Positions 23,138 through 34,940 are shown, numbered from the stretch's first letter. The stretch: DNA of 64,000 nucleotides from Craterostigma plantagineum (GCA_027422505.1 JAPQWV010000739.1:124001-188000); one strand, 5' to 3'. The notes: generated by a model from the letters alone, not told the origin. Made by a program: numbers and translations.

Positions 23138-23155
23138 TGGCGCCGTTGCCGGGGA
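23138..23155 (+). promoter_or_regulatory. Primer binding site (tRNA-Asp type) of the Athila element
   Basis: TGGCGCCGTTGCCGGGGA is the standard primer site of plant Athila/Tat-group Gypsy elements, matching the 3' end of tRNA-Asp. It lies 69 bp upstream of the gag start. Confidence 0.9.
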
Positions 23156-23223
23156 CGGTGGTGTCTAATTGGTTTATTTCTACTTTTAATTCGATTATCA
23201 TTATTATTATTTTTTTCAAGCTT

Positions 23224-24315
23224 ATGCCCCGTTCTTCTCGTACTGGTATTCTAATCTTTGATCCAGAGATAGAGAAGACTGCACGGGCAAATCAGAAGGC
23301 AAAGAGAGAAAAGGACAAATTGAAAATCTCAAAATCCGACGCCACATCAGACGAGGAATTTTCATCAAGCGATATGGAAAATGAACAGCAACAACAACCA
23401 GTCCGCCTGACCTTGAGGGATATGGCTACTCCAGATGTTCACCAGCAGCCACTTTGCATTGAATTTCCAATTCCTCAAACACCTTTTGAATTAAAATCTG
23501 GTTTAATTCATTTACTTCCTACTTTTCATGGTAACGCAGGTGAGGATCCACACAAACACTTGAAGGAATTCCACATGGTTTGCTCAACCATGAAGCCTAG
23601 TGGCGTAAGCGAAGACCAAATCAGTCTTCGTGCTTTTCCTTTCTCACTGGCCGATCTTGCGAAAGATTGGTTGTACTATTTGCCCTCTGGCTCTATAAAT
23701 ACATGGGCTGAGCTAAAGAAGCAATTCCTCGAAAAATTCTTTCCCGCGTCTCGTGCCGCAAACATTCGAAAAGAAATATATGGGATTCGGCAGTTTACCG
23801 GAGAAACTTTACACGAATACTGGGAGAGATTCAAGCGATTATGTGCAAGCTGCCCATACCACCAAATTTCAGAATTAGCACTTATCCAATATTTCTACGA
23901 AGGGCTATTACCAATGGAACGAAACATGATCGACGCAGCAAGTGGTGGAGCATTAGTTGATAAAACGGCTGAAGAAGCTCGTCATTTAATTTCAAGCATG
24001 GCTACAAATGCGCAACAATTCGGAACACGTCAAGACATTGGTCAACAACGGGCTAGCGGGGTAAGTACATCTTTTGAACAAAAATTAGATTCTCTAACTT
24101 CGCTTGTGGAGAAACTTGTTTCAGGAAAAACTCATCATGTGAAGACTTGTGGTATTTGTACGCTCACCGGACATTCAACGGAGAATTGTCCCTCACATCA
24201 ATTTGACACTAGTGAGCAAGCAAATGCAGTTGGAGGATTTGCAGGGCCATCTCAAAACGTTATGATCCATTCTCAAGTCATTACAATCCCGGATGGAGAG
24301 ACCATCCAAATCTGA
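23224..24315 (+). pseudogene. Athila-type gag, ended by a single-base frameshift
   Basis: Starts MPRSSRTGILIFDPEIEKT. The frame is open further upstream (23008) but this Met follows the primer site and fits family starts. The capsid part is intact: PLCIEFPIPQTPFELKSGLI, then HLLPTFHGNAGEDPHKHLKE, FFPASRAANIRKEIYGIRQ, and LIQYFYEGLLP. A zinc knuckle CGICTLTGHSTENC follows. At about 24255-24262 one base appears to be missing: the downstream sequence reads family-like ([20 protein letters not shown]) only in the next frame, so gag stops early at TGA 24313. In related elements gag and pol are one frame. Confidence 0.88.
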
Positions 24316-24341
24316 GCTACGGGAATCGGCCACCAGGTTTC

Positions 24342-27300
24342 ATGCAACAAGCACCGCGACCGCCAATTCCTCATCAACAAGCTGCACCTTCAAAACCAGG
24401 TATGTCGTTAGAGGATATCGTTATGAATTTAGCCAATAGCACTGCAACTTTTCAACAGGAGACACGATCAAGCATACATGAAACACGCGCTAGCGTACAA
24501 AACCTAGAAAGGCAAGTGTCTCAACTCGCAGCACAAATGAGTCAAATGCAGAATGAGAAGGGAAAACTACCAGCCCAAGTCGAAATTAATCCAAGAGAGA
24601 ATGTGAGTGTTATGACTCTTCGAAACGGGAAAGAGATCGGTCCGCCTAATGATGACAAAGCCCCAACAAAACTACCAAGTGGAGATGAAACTAAAGACAA
24701 TGGAAAGAAGGTAATTAATGATTCTGGTTTAAAATCTAATCTTGTTATTCCTCCCCCTTTTCCTGGAAGGTTTGCTAGGATGAAACAAGAAGAAGAGGAA
24801 AAGAACATAATGGAAACTTTCAGCAAAGTCGAAATCAACATCCCACTCTTAGATGCTATCAAGCAGATTCCACGCTATGCGAAATTTTTGAAAGAAATGT
24901 GTTCGAACAAAAGAAAACATAAGGCCGAAGGAAAAATTCTTGTAAGTGATAATGTTTCCGCTGCTCTTCAAAGAAAATTACCTCAAAAATGCAAGGATCC
25001 AGGTATGTTTGCTATCTCAGTTACTATAGGAACACGAATAATAAATAATGCCATGTTAGATTTAGGAGCATCAATCAATGTTATGCCATTATCTTTATTT
25101 AACGAGATGAGTATGGGACCTCTTAAGTGCACTGATATTTGTATTCAATTAGCAAATAGGTCAATTATTTATCCTGAAGGATTAGTTGAAGATGTTCTTG
25201 TAAAATGTGGTGAATTTATTTTTCCCGCTGATTTCTATATTGTCGACATGGGAGATGAACATGCGCCTGAATCCGCTGTTATTTTATTAGGAAGGTCATT
25301 CATGAAAACAGCTAAAACTAAGATAGATGTTGATTCGGGAACACTTACTTTCGAATTTGATGGAGAAAAACTTACTATGAATGTCTTTGATGCTATGAAA
25401 TTTCCCGATGAGCTCGAATCTGTTAGTATGATTGATGCATTTGTTCGAGATGATTTTGAGCGTAATTTCACTAACGACACACTCGACTTTGTGATCAAGA
25501 ATAGCAAAACAGAAAAAGATTTGCATTTTGAAGTGGACGAAGATATTAGAAACATGCTCATGACATTACACGCACTTCCGGAATTTCACGATCAATCAGG
25601 TAAGTATACTTTGTCGTTACCTATTTCTAATGAAAAAATTGTCCCTTCTATCGAACAGGCACCTAAGTTGGAGTTGAAGGATCTACCAAAACACCTCAAG
25701 TACTGTTATTTAGGAGATGAAGAAACGTTGCCGGTCATTATTGCCAATGACTTAACTTCCATCCAGGAAGAAAAATTATTGCGTGTTTTAAAGGAGTACA
25801 AAAGTGCGATAGGATGGACTTTGGCCGATATCAAAGGAATCAGTCCCTCTATTTGCATGCACAGGATCCTACTTGAGCCAGATTCTAAGCCGATTCGGGA
25901 AGCACAACGCAAACTCAACCCAGCAATGAAAGAGGTAGTTATGAAAGAAATTCTTAAATTATTAGATATGGGAATTATATTTCCAATATCAGACAGCCAA
26001 TGGGTAAGTCCGGTTCATGTTGTTCCTAAGAAATCCGGTTTCTCACTTGTAAAAAATGATAAGAATGAATTGGTACCAATGAGATTACAGACGGGTTGGC
26101 GAATGTGCATTGATTTTCGTAAGTTAAATGCGGCTACCCGAAAGGATCATTTTCCGCTACCCTTCATTGATCAAATGTTAGAGAGACTAGCAGGTAAGTC
26201 TTTCTTTTGCTTCCTCGATGGTTTTTCTGGATATTATCAAATTGTTTTGGCACCCGAGGACCAAGAGAAAACCACTTTTACATGTCCCTTTGGTACGTTT
26301 GCATATCGTCGCATGCCTTTTGGTTTATGTAATGCTCCTGGTACATTTCAGAGATGCATGATGAGTATATTTTCTGATTTGATCGAAACGTGCATTGAAA
26401 TATTTATGGATGATTTTACTGTTTATGGAGATTCATTTGATCATTGCCTTGATAATCTAGTAGAAGTTCTCAAACGTTGCATCGAAAAAAATCTTGTACT
26501 TAACTACGAAAAATGTCATTTTATGGTTAAAGAAGGAATAGTTCTAGGCCATGTAGTTTCGTCAAGAGGAATTGAAGTAGACAAGGCAAAAGTTGATTTG
26601 ATCTCTAGTTTGCCATACCCCACTAATGTTCGAGAAATTCGAAGCTTTCTTGGTCATGCAGGTTTTTACAGGAGATTTATTAAGGATTTCTCGAAAATCG
26701 CTCAACCCATGTCAAGACTACTTCAGAATGACGTATCATTCAATTTTGGGGACGAGTGCAAGGAGGCATTCAATAAGTTAAAGCTATTACTTACTACTGC
26801 ACCTATAATTCAACCTCCAAACTGGGAGCTGCCGTTCGAACTTATGTGCGATGCAAGCAAGTACGCCGTCGGAGCTGTACTTGGGCAAAAGGATGGAAAA
26901 AAGAGTCACGTCATATACTACGCTTCAAAGACGCTTGACTCGGCACAATGCAACTACACCACAACTGAAAAGGAGCTTTTATCTATTGTTTTTGCATTTG
27001 ATAAATTTAGGTCTTATTTATTGGGATCTAAAGTTATTGTTTATTCTGACCATGCAGCTCTAAAATATTTGTTGTCGAAGAAGGAGTCAAAGCCGCGCTT
27101 AATACGATGGATTTTGTTGCTTCAAGAATTTGATTGGGAGATCAAAGACCGAAAAGGCGTGGACAACTCTGTAGCAGACCACTTGAGCCGTTTGATCCGT
27201 GATGAGGAGCCACTACCGATTACTGAAACATTTCCGGACGAACAATTATTTCGGCTTCAAGGTAAGGAATATCACGAACCTTGGTTTGCCGACTTAGTTA

Positions 27301-28574
27301 ATTATTTGGTAACTGGTGTGCTACCTCCATATTTGAGTTCTTCAAGGAGAAATAAGATTAAGAGTGATTCTAAGTATTATATTTGGGATGAGCCATATCT
27401 GTGGAAAATTGGATCGGACCAAATAATACGTAGGTGCGTTGCAAATGATGAAATTAATGATATACTCACTCACTGTCATACATATGCATGTGGAGGACAT
27501 TTCGGACCTAAACGAACAGCTAGAAAGATTTTAGACTGTGGATTTTATTGGGAAACTATTTTTAAAGATGCTTATTTATTCTGCAAGAGTTGTCCTAATT
27601 GTCAAAGAACAGGTACAATTTCTTTTAGAAATGAGATGCCACAAAATCCTATTTTAATTTGCGAAATTTTCGATGTTTGGGGAATGGATTTTATGGGACC
27701 TTTTCCAAGCTCGTTTGGTTTTCTTTATATATTACTTGCCGTTGATTATGTCTCGAAGTGGGTGGAAGCAAAGGCTACCCGAACTAACGATTCTAAAGTT
27801 GTTGTAGGATTTCTTAAAACAAATATCTTTAGTAGGTTCGGCGTTCCTCGCGCAATTATAAGCGACCAAGGCACACACTTTTGCAATCGCACGGTGGAAG
27901 CGCTCATGCGCAAATACGGAGTACATCATCGACTGGCCACTACTTATCATCCACAATCAAACGGACAAGCTGAAGTTTCAAATAGGGAGGTCAAGAATAT
28001 TTTGGAAAAAACCGTAAACCCGAATCGTAAGGATTGGAGCTTGCGATTAGACGATGCACTTTGGGCATATCGCACTGCTTTTAAAACACCAATTGGGATG
28101 TCGCCATATCGCCTAGTTTTCGGTAAGATGTGTCATTTACCTGTTGAAATTGAACATCGTGCTTTTTGGGCAGTTAAACAGTGTAACATGGAAGCCACAA
28201 AAGCTGGTGAGGAACGGAAATTTCAGCTACAAGAACTTGAAGAAATTCGCCTAGAAGCCTATGAGAATGCGAGAATGTACAAGGAACGCACCAAGCATTT
28301 TCACGACAAACTTTTGCATAAAAAAGAATTCATGGTAGGCCAAAAAGTTCTCCTTTACAATTCGAGGTTAAAATTCATGCCAGGTAAACTCAAATCACGC
28401 TGGATGGGACCGTACATTGTTAAAAATATTTTTCCAAATGGCGTTATCGTAATTGAGAGCATGTCTTCTGATAAATGTTTCAAGGTTAACGGTCATAGGC
28501 TTAAACCTTATTTTGAGAATAATGTTTTGGCTTGCGTTGAAGAGATCAAGCTGAGCCGACCCATTTATGAATGA
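24342..28574 (+). CDS. Athila-type Gypsy pol: protease, reverse transcriptase, RNase H, integrase
   Basis: An uninterrupted 1410-residue frame. Protease site [11 protein letters not shown] at about residue 238 (Asp-Leu-Gly in place of the common Asp-Ser/Thr-Gly, as in other Athila elements). Reverse transcriptase from about 520, with [28 protein letters not shown] and the catalytic FMDD box at about 688-692. RNase H from [16 protein letters not shown] (about 835). Integrase H2C2 zinc finger (H-x3/4-H, CKSCPNC, about 1045-1090), core DFMGPF (about 1117), SDQGTHF, and the E in [10 protein letters not shown]. The C-terminal part ends SRPIYE. The frame continues the broken gag. The intact length suggests a fairly recent insertion. 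No env-like frame follows. Confidence 0.95.
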   Translation: MQQAPRPPIPHQQAAPSKPGMSLEDIVMNLANSTATFQQETRSSIHETRASVQNLERQVSQLAAQMSQMQNEKGKLPAQVEINPRENVSVMTLRNGKEIGPPNDDKAPTKLPSGDETKDNGKKVINDSGLKSNLVIPPPFPGRFARMKQEEEEKNIMETFSKVEINIPLLDAIKQIPRYAKFLKEMCSNKRKHKAEGKILVSDNVSAALQRKLPQKCKDPGMFAISVTIGTRIINNAMLDLGASINVMPLSLFNEMSMGPLKCTDICIQLANRSIIYPEGLVEDVLVKCGEFIFPADFYIVDMGDEHAPESAVILLGRSFMKTAKTKIDVDSGTLTFEFDGEKLTMNVFDAMKFPDELESVSMIDAFVRDDFERNFTNDTLDFVIKNSKTEKDLHFEVDEDIRNMLMTLHALPEFHDQSGKYTLSLPISNEKIVPSIEQAPKLELKDLPKHLKYCYLGDEETLPVIIANDLTSIQEEKLLRVLKEYKSAIGWTLADIKGISPSICMHRILLEPDSKPIREAQRKLNPAMKEVVMKEILKLLDMGIIFPISDSQWVSPVHVVPKKSGFSLVKNDKNELVPMRLQTGWRMCIDFRKLNAATRKDHFPLPFIDQMLERLAGKSFFCFLDGFSGYYQIVLAPEDQEKTTFTCPFGTFAYRRMPFGLCNAPGTFQRCMMSIFSDLIETCIEIFMDDFTVYGDSFDHCLDNLVEVLKRCIEKNLVLNYEKCHFMVKEGIVLGHVVSSRGIEVDKAKVDLISSLPYPTNVREIRSFLGHAGFYRRFIKDFSKIAQPMSRLLQNDVSFNFGDECKEAFNKLKLLLTTAPIIQPPNWELPFELMCDASKYAVGAVLGQKDGKKSHVIYYASKTLDSAQCNYTTTEKELLSIVFAFDKFRSYLLGSKVIVYSDHAALKYLLSKKESKPRLIRWILLLQEFDWEIKDRKGVDNSVADHLSRLIRDEEPLPITETFPDEQLFRLQGKEYHEPWFADLVNYLVTGVLPPYLSSSRRNKIKSDSKYYIWDEPYLWKIGSDQIIRRCVANDEINDILTHCHTYACGGHFGPKRTARKILDCGFYWETIFKDAYLFCKSCPNCQRTGTISFRNEMPQNPILICEIFDVWGMDFMGPFPSSFGFLYILLAVDYVSKWVEAKATRTNDSKVVVGFLKTNIFSRFGVPRAIISDQGTHFCNRTVEALMRKYGVHHRLATTYHPQSNGQAEVSNREVKNILEKTVNPNRKDWSLRLDDALWAYRTAFKTPIGMSPYRLVFGKMCHLPVEIEHRAFWAVKQCNMEATKAGEERKFQLQELEEIRLEAYENARMYKERTKHFHDKLLHKKEFMVGQKVLLYNSRLKFMPGKLKSRWMGPYIVKNIFPNGVIVIESMSSDKCFKVNGHRLKPYFENNVLACVEEIKLSRPIYE

Positions 28575-29141
28575 ATTTGAAGAACGGAGACAACGTCTAG
28601 CTAAAGACGTTAAAGAAAAGCGCTCATTGGGAGGCAACCCAATATTATCCTATTTAATTTTTATTATTATCTTTTTACCTTTATTTTAAATGATAATTAA
28701 GCAGGCTTGATTCTCTGCTACATATGCTACAAGATCTCGCTAGGCTCGGTTAAAAATATCGCTTCGCTCGGAAATTCTCTACGACTCCATCACTGTCAGG
28801 GAAGTTTTATTTTCAGTATCACATTTGTCATTCTTTTCACATCTACTCTGAAATAATTAAAATGAAAATTAGGGTGGAAATCTTTAGATTTTAGCTACTA
28901 TTTTCATTAGAATTCTACATTGAGGACAATGCAGAGTTTAGGTGTGGGGGAGATTTTTCTGATAGTTGATGAGAATAATTCTTGTCTAGAGCAAACTGAT
29001 ATGCATTTACTAGAACATGAGAGAAACAATTAGGAATAGCGATTTGGTATTAGGATGATTATTTTCATTTTTCTTCAATCGATTTAAAGACCGAATGTGC
29101 AAGAGTCGACACAAAGCCTACTTATATATGTGAGATTTGAG

Positions 29142-29172
<31 letters not shown>

Positions 29173-30200
29173 GTATTTATCTTTATACTCAGTCTTTTTC
29201 TACGAGAGCGTCACATATGCTTCGAATATTCTAGAACTTGCTCTCTTATACATGTTGATATCATTGGCGGCTTTTTATGTACAAAAGCGATTAAGGCACT
29301 TAGGATTAAGCCATTGGCCTCACATTGATCCTACCTTCAATATCTTCCACTTAGTGAGCCAACTTGAGCCTTAGCCTTATTTTTCTTGTTGAATTTAAGT
29401 CACTATATTTACCCAGATATATCCTTTTGGCTTTCTTTTCAACCCATTGTCGGATTGGATGAGTTATTAATTGCTTAGATTCCACGAATTCTAGATTGCT
29501 AATAAACCAATGAGTCCATATATGTGATATTAGGCGTCTTATTGTTATAGCGAAAAAAAAAAAATCATCCGAAAAAAAAATTATATATATATATATATTC
29601 GAAAAAAAAAAAAAGAAGCGAATACGAAAAAAAAAAAAGAAGAAGAAACAAGAAAAAAAAATTATGTATTCGAAAAAAAAAAAAAAAATCATAAAAAAAT
29701 ATATGTACTAGTTAGTTTTGTCGATATTGGGAAGTTTTGAGTTGTCCTGAAAATGAAATCGTAGCATGTTAGTATGATCAGACTAATTCTCGTATTAGTC
29801 GCACGTCATGGTAAAGTCGTGGGATTTAGCGATTATTATTCATTTGGTCCGATAATTTTAAACCTACCTTTCCAAAATATCCTACCTAAAATCCCTAGCC
29901 CCATTACAACCCAAATAAAGACCTTTTGATTTGTACACTTAAGTCGCTATGTGAAACGCAATGTGATATGTTAGCAAGTTTATGGTAATATCGTTTCATA
30001 ATGTTGAAATGAGCGTATACACATAGAACCCGTAAATACTTTGAGCGCATTGAGAGAACCCATGTGAGAGTTGTTGATTTTGCGCATTCAGGCTTTACTG
30101 AGATCGTCGAAATTCGATATGATCGTCTTGTGCTAATTGTTGTGAATAATTACTATCTCTAGGGAAAAGTAATGCATATCGGTAAACTCTTGAGAACCCA
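28575..30200 (+). other. Athila 3' non-coding region, 3' LTR not found
   Basis: Contains the family-typical GGGAGGCAACCCAA at 28629-28642, a purine-rich tract TTAGGTGTGGGGGAG at about 28938-28952, poly-A/AT-rich simple sequence at 29550-29700, and CCTAGCCCCATTACAACCC at about 29894. No sequence resembling 21340-23135 follows, so the 3' LTR seems lost or was replaced by the inner end of the enclosing element. Confidence 0.6.
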
Positions 30201-30205
30201 ACCTG

Positions 30206-30770
30206 CTGACATGTGTGCTTACTCACTCCAAAGATTAGTGACGGAATTTTGCGACGGAAATACCGTCGCTAACATGGGAAAAAAAAGAATAAATGAACAC
30301 AGATCGGCACAAAAGAAGCCCTATTAGTGACGGAATATCTGTCGCTGAAAGGAAAAACTAAAATAAATAAAATACAAACCCCTCAGATCCTCCGTCATAA
30401 TCGCCCTCTTCACCACCGTGTTCAGCCTCGCCGTCTCCAGCTTCGGAATCCCCACCCAGAACAACCCTACGAGCTTCGACCCGACCCGCAATAGTGCCCG
30501 GACGGCCAGCTGAAGGACGTACGGAGCCCAGACGAAGTCCAATCTTACGCCCGCCTCCTCCGCCTCGACGGAGAAGCTGTTGTGGCTTTTGGAGAGCTCG
30601 TCGCAATTTCATTTAGTTTTTTTTCTGCTTAGCGACGGAAAATTCGTCGCACAACCATCTTTTTTTTTTCTTATTTTTTTCTGTGTTTTATTTATTTATT
30701 ATTTTTTCCCCTTTTAGCGACGGAAATTCCTTCGCAAAGTTCCGTCGCAGTGAGTAAGCACACATGTCAG
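30206..30770. repeat. Inverted-repeat module enclosing an unidentified gene fragment
   Basis: A 22-bp inverted repeat, CTGACATGTGTGCTTACTCAC plus T at the left (30206-30227) and its complement at the right (30749-30770), bounds about 565 bp. Inside both ends are repeated GACGGAAATTCCGTCGC-type palindromes (30238-30275, 30325-30345, 30630-30650, 30715-30745), which resemble subterminal repeats of CACTA elements. The expected 3-bp flanking duplication is absent. Confidence 0.65.
30355..30625 (-). pseudogene. Unrecognised GC-rich open gene fragment (captured exon?)
   Basis: The minus strand is open with ELSKSHNSFSVEAEEAGVR, then LDFVWAPYVLQLAVRALLRV and LFWVGIPKLETARLNTVVKR, ending near AIMTEDLRG. 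Its base composition is clearly richer in G+C than the flanks and it reads like a real exon, but I cannot name the family. It sits between GACGG-type palindromes inside the module, so capture by a transposon is likely. No start or complete splice context is visible. Confidence 0.5.
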
Positions 30771-30784
30771 TGGGTCAGATTTCA

Positions 30785-30943
30785 CGTCAGCGGGTTTGGG
30801 TTAAAATACCGGGTAGGGGCGTATAGTGTCCTAAAAATGCTTACTTTTCGAAAGTTAAAGTCCCTATATTGCAAAACCGTATAATACATGTCCCTATAAT
30901 GCCAACCACCCTAACTTACGGGACTTAAAAAAATAATTTAGCC
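30785..30943 (-). repeat. MULE-like element, right TIR
   Basis: Inverted partner of 21150-21308. Begins near CACGTCAGCGGGTTTGGG and ends AATAATTTAGCC. Confidence 0.9.
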
Positions 30944-31305
30944 TTGAGAATATTACACCGTACAAAATAACGCTCTTGTTTAAACCCAAATCCGAGACCC
31001 CTTACCCACCCGGGTAATTTTTTGTACCCACTCTCAACTACCTAGTAAAAACTACACCCACTCTCACCCTTATCCGCTCGGACAAGATTTCCTTTTTTTT
31101 CTTTTCTTTTTCCCTCTCATTTTTCCTCACCTCTCTCTCTTACTCGCTCTCTCTCTTTCTCTCAATTTGGTGATTTCTACAACTATCGAGCAAGTCCTTA
31201 TATAGGCAACCTCAAATGCAAAAAACCAAAAAGTACAAAACGTCATTGCATACGTCCTACACGAGATCTCCCACTTTGCTTCTTCATCTATGTTGAAAAG
31301 TCAAC
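30944..31305 (-). repeat. Copia derivative 2, left LTR, second part
   Basis: Continues the LTR after the insertion (TTGAGAATATTACACCGTAC) and ends GAAAAGTCAACA, as does the right LTR. Confidence 0.9.
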
Positions 31306-32881
31306 AATTCTTCCCCCTTTTCAACATCTGCGTCTTCTTTAGAGAGCACTCCAGCGAACCGAGAATGAGAGTAACTCATTCGTAAATACCACGAATGTTT
31401 ATTGGCCTTCCTTTGTAGCACCTACACATAATCCGAATCAAGGATTCCAGTCCTACACCACTTGATTCATTCAACGGCCAATCTTATGTGCAACTATGTT
31501 GAACTGACTCGACCCGTCGATTCCCGAAGAGGGGCTTCGATACAACCCCTTCTCCAGCAGGATTTTCCTTCTCACAATCATCTGCCTTTACACCACGATC
31601 GCGATTTTCGTGAACCCATCGAAGTCGAGTATTATATACCATACTCACGTCCAGACGACACAAACCCTTGCACTCTTCTCCCTTTGGTAGGACCATTTCC
31701 GCCATTGTGATTTCCCACTCTCCCTGCTATGGAAACCCCATAGCCCTGGAATCTGACCGGCTCAAGAATATTAAAAACTACGCAACTTTGGGACAACGTC
31801 ATACCACCCAAAATGCGCACCGCTCCACCAACCATTTTGATCTTCCCCGTTCCAACACATCGAACAACAAAACGATATCCATCGGCCCATGGAGATTGAA
31901 AAAAACCATTCACATTTTCTGGAACGCATCAAAATATTCTCTTGGAGCAAACCCGAATTTAATATCCTTCTTCCTGAGAACTAGCGGCATCATTAGAGGC
32001 TGTGAGAACGTCTCCAAGATGAATCGGGTGCTACCAGCATGTGTAATTTTCCTAGCCGCTGTCCTTCTTCCTCCAAGTCGGACAACATCTCATTACCTGT
32101 CCCGGCTCACCACACTGTAGCATCACATGCCCTTCCCGCCACCTGGATTTGGACCTGCTGTTGTCCCCAAATCCCTTGGCGTATCACCTTTCTCTACGAT
32201 TCTCTCCGTTAATAGCCAACACTCGGCTATCACCATAATTTGATCGCCTTCTCTTTTCTTGCTCCAAAAGAGTTGACTCCACCATCCACCGCCTGCACCG
32301 TCTCATACCGGATGGTTGTGATCAAATTATCACCCGAATCAGGAAACGAGGTAAGAAGCAACACGACCTTACTTCTTCCTCTCCGACACATCATGACCCC
32401 AAAAGTTTCGTCATTTACTCTGACTTTTCCCGTCTTCCATCAAAGCTTATCAACCAGCCTTGACAAACGAGCACATCCTTCACTCTTCTCTGCCGCAGAG
32501 TGAAATCTCCCGCCTAGCACATTGTCGCACTTTGCTGTCATCCGTCGTTATTATCCTTGCAGAGATTCAACAGCCCAACCCAAATAGTACTGATCGGATA
32601 ATTCCCAGGAAAGGCTAGCGACCTGTCTCACAGCGCTATTGCCATAACTCGCCAAAACTCCACCACCGCACAAGCTCCGCCCACACCGAGCATACCATCA
32701 ACGATAACCATCTTGCACCTCATTTCTTCAGCACAAGGCATTAAATCGTTGAACCTCGCTCTGACATTGGCTCCCCCCGATCGATATTCCCTTCTGATAT
32801 TTTTTTGATGTGGAAGATCAGACACAGCTGCAACCACAGAGCATACTCAGAATACCAGCAGGGTTTGACTCTGATACCACT
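31306..32881 (-). pseudogene. Copia derivative 2 interior: gag and protease/pre-integrase remnants
   Basis: Broken frames on the minus strand match the interior of derivative 1. The part next to the left LTR carries SRIDGSSRFGS-like and KENPAGEGVVSK/SP sequence, as at 15840-15900, and the gag part around 32100-32480 is scrambled by indels. Integrase, reverse transcriptase and RNase H are absent. The primer site is the reverse complement of the GGTTTGACTCTGATACCACT stretch ending about 32880. Confidence 0.75.
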
Positions 32882-33413
32882 TGTTGGGGAAATCACCAAA
32901 TATTTAAATCCGGGCCAGCGATAGTTGTATTTGGACCCCACGATAATTTATCGGGATATTAATTAAAGGCGAATGACACCAAAAGAACACCGAGATTTTT
33001 ACGTGGTTCGGCCAATACCGCCTACATCCACGGAGAGACAATAGTTTTACTATATTTGAGAATATTACACAGTACAAAATAACGCTCTTGTTTAAACCCA
33101 AACTCGAGACCCCTTATCCACCCGGGTAATGTTTTGTACCCACTCTCAACTACCTAGTAAAACTACACCCGCTCTCACCCTTGTCCGCCTGGACAAGATT
33201 TCCTTTTTTTTTCTTTTCTTTTTCCCTCTCATTTTTCCTCACCCTCTCTTACTCGTTCTCTCTTTCTCTCAATTTGGGTGATCTATACAACTATCGAGCA
33301 AGTCCTTAAATGGGCAAGCTCAAATGCAAAAACCAAAAAATACAAAACGTCATTGCATACGTCCTTCACGAGATCTCTCACTTTGCTTCTTCATCTATGT
33401 TGAAAAGTCAACA
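32882..33413 (-). repeat. Copia derivative 2, right (5') LTR
   Basis: Starts TGTTGGGGAAATCACC and ends GTCAACA. The central part (ACGTGGTTCGGCCAATACCG to CCACCCGGGTAAT) is also shared with the LTRs of derivative 1, so the two families are related. Confidence 0.92.
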
Positions 33414-34054
33414 TTTAGCTGAAAACGTCTTTTATGTACAGGTTTCAATAAAAACTGCCTTGGGAACATCCGATAAAAAAAACTGTAAACTTTTTGGTGT
33501 CGGGTTAATGTTATCTATTTTTTTACACTCGGGGATACTAATCACAAGAAACAAAGATAAAAATGCCGATTATATTTACCAAAAAAAATGCCAATTATTG
33601 ATCACTTACGAAACTCGTGAGAGTAGCATACTAACTTCACCTCTGTACTGTTTGAGGAATTCAATTTCCACTTACGACCGGTTGCATCAGTGAAAAGAAT
33701 TGTACAATTTCGTAGCGAATAATGCACGAAGTCTAAAGGCCCTTACTCGATTTGCAACGCTCGAGTCGAACTATAGAAAATGACCACTAAGCACTCAAGC
33801 TTAGCAAAAAGTCGGTAAAAGATTAAACATCAAATAATAGTGTCGAGCAAAATCCAAACAGAAAGACACCGTGGAACCGATACGTCGACATCTCCCATCG
33901 AAGCAAACACTCGAACGAAGAAACCGGGGATAGAATTAGATTATTTCAGGATATGTATATATATATATATAATATTATAAAGGCGTATGGGTAAATCAAC
34001 AGTGTTTTGGTCGTAATCTATGCGGCTACTTCTCGTACATTCAGCCTATTTTTC
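33414..34054. other. Intergenic stretch between two retrotransposons
   Basis: No recognisable gene. An AT microsatellite and TAATATTATAAAGG occur at about 33955-33985. The 127-residue frame overlapping the LTR (33310-33693) has no family features. Confidence 0.4.
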
Positions 34055-34059
34055 GTCAT

Positions 34060-34811
34060 TGATGCGGTCCGAAAAATCGTCCGACGCATCAATGGTGCGG
34101 TAGAAGTTATCAGATCGTCGCCGTTTCGAGTTCGTCGTGTTCGTCTTCAGCGGATCCCTGAAACGTCACGAGAAAGCGGGCTAAAGGGCGCCGTTTCGGC
34201 GACGCCCCTCCGACACTCAAGGCAGATAATCGTTCGTCGACGTTAAAGTGTAAAGGAAAATAACATTAAAGAGTATAAAAGTATTCGAAATAGTGTATAA
34301 TAAGTAAAGAACCCGTAATCGAAGGCCGGATGATCGCCTTGTGCTATGAGAGTGAATTCTTCCATGTACGCCCCATGTATTAGTTGTATCAGAGAGGAGA
34401 AAATAGTCGTGATGCTGTCCCCCTGTCAGAATGAAAATCCATCCCCCCCCCCCCCTTTTAACTTCTCCCTCCAGCTTGTTTACAAAGACCCCTCTGACCC
34501 ATGATCGACTTAGTGGGGATATAACCACCCACCATCACTTTCATGCCCATTATGGGTCGATGGGCCACACGGGCCATAAACAAGTGGGCTTTGGACAGAT
34601 GGGCTCGGTCATGCGATGCCCACGGTAATATGCTCGAGCAAGGTCTCGTTCCTCGGATAACGTTCGGGCCTATGTCGCCTCGGCGGGTATTTTCGCGGGC
34701 GGGAGATTTTTCCGTCGGGGGATGTTTCCCTCCTCCGGAGGTGTTTTCGTGGGGAACATTTCCCCCTTTCGATTAGACTCGAATATTTACCGGTTAAATC
34801 CGGAGGTAACA
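34060..34811 (+). repeat. LARD-like element, left LTR (also the empty site for the hAT MITE)
   Basis: Matches 40450-41730. At 34541-34548 it has a single uninterrupted ATGCCCAT, exactly where the right LTR carries the 539-bp MITE. Confidence 0.93.
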
Positions 34812-34840
34812 ATAGTCCCCCTCACAAATAGTCCAAAAGA

Positions 34841-34940
34841 GTGTAGTGAATTTTGGACGTAGTAAAATATTCGAGTAGGAGAAAAGGGTAGTGTAGTGAA
34901 TTTTGGACGTAGTAAAATATTCGAGTAGGAGAAAAGGGTA
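34841..34940 (+). repeat. 50-bp tandem duplication
   Basis: GTGTAGTGAATTTTGGACG to GAGAAAAGGGTA occurs twice with period 50 bp (34841-34890 and 34891-34940), essentially identical. It lies just inside the left LTR of the LARD-like element. Confidence 0.93.

Larger units (their letters stand above)
21150..30943. mobile_element. Mutator-type (MULE-like) element with ~160-bp TIRs, enclosing Athila gag-pol
   Basis: The terminal inverted repeats 21150-21308 and about 30785-30943 match closely over ~160 bp (GGCTTAATTATT...AGTCCCG at one end, CGGGACTT...AATTTAGCC at the other; inner end CCCAAACCCGCTGACGTG). The flanks CTGATAATA (21141-21149) and TTGAGAATA (30944-30952) look like a 9-bp target duplication with two changes. 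The uninterrupted site can be read in the other LTR at about 33055. Long TIRs with a 9-bp duplication fit MULEs. No MULE transposase is visible. The interior is an Athila element lacking a recognisable 3' LTR, plus an inverted-repeat module with an unknown gene fragment. Confidence 0.8.
20968..33413 (-). mobile_element. Non-autonomous Copia LTR retrotransposon (deletion derivative 2), split by a 9.8-kb insertion
   Basis: The right (5') LTR is 32882-33413. The left LTR is in two parts, 20968-21149 and 30944-31305, interrupted by the Mutator-type element. The reverse complement TGGTATCAGAGT beside the right LTR is the primer site, so the element reads on the minus strand. Without the insertion it is about 2.7 kb, with an interior of only 1.58 kb that holds gag/protease remnants similar to derivative 1. 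The left terminus reads ATTTGGGG where the right LTR has TGTTGGGG, and no target duplication was found, so it is older or end-damaged. Confidence 0.88.

Noticed and set aside
29351..29692. Phe-rich minus-strand frame
   Set aside because: Produced by poly-A and AT simple repeats in the Athila 3' region.
30224..30752. CACTA transposon call for the module with GACGG palindromes
   Set aside because: Starts CACTC and ends AGTG, but the flanks are themselves inverted repeats and there is no 3-bp target duplication, so the class is left open.
20963..33418. Target duplication for Copia derivative 2
   Set aside because: The left flank and the right flank (TTTAG) do not match; the left terminus is altered, so no duplication is claimed.
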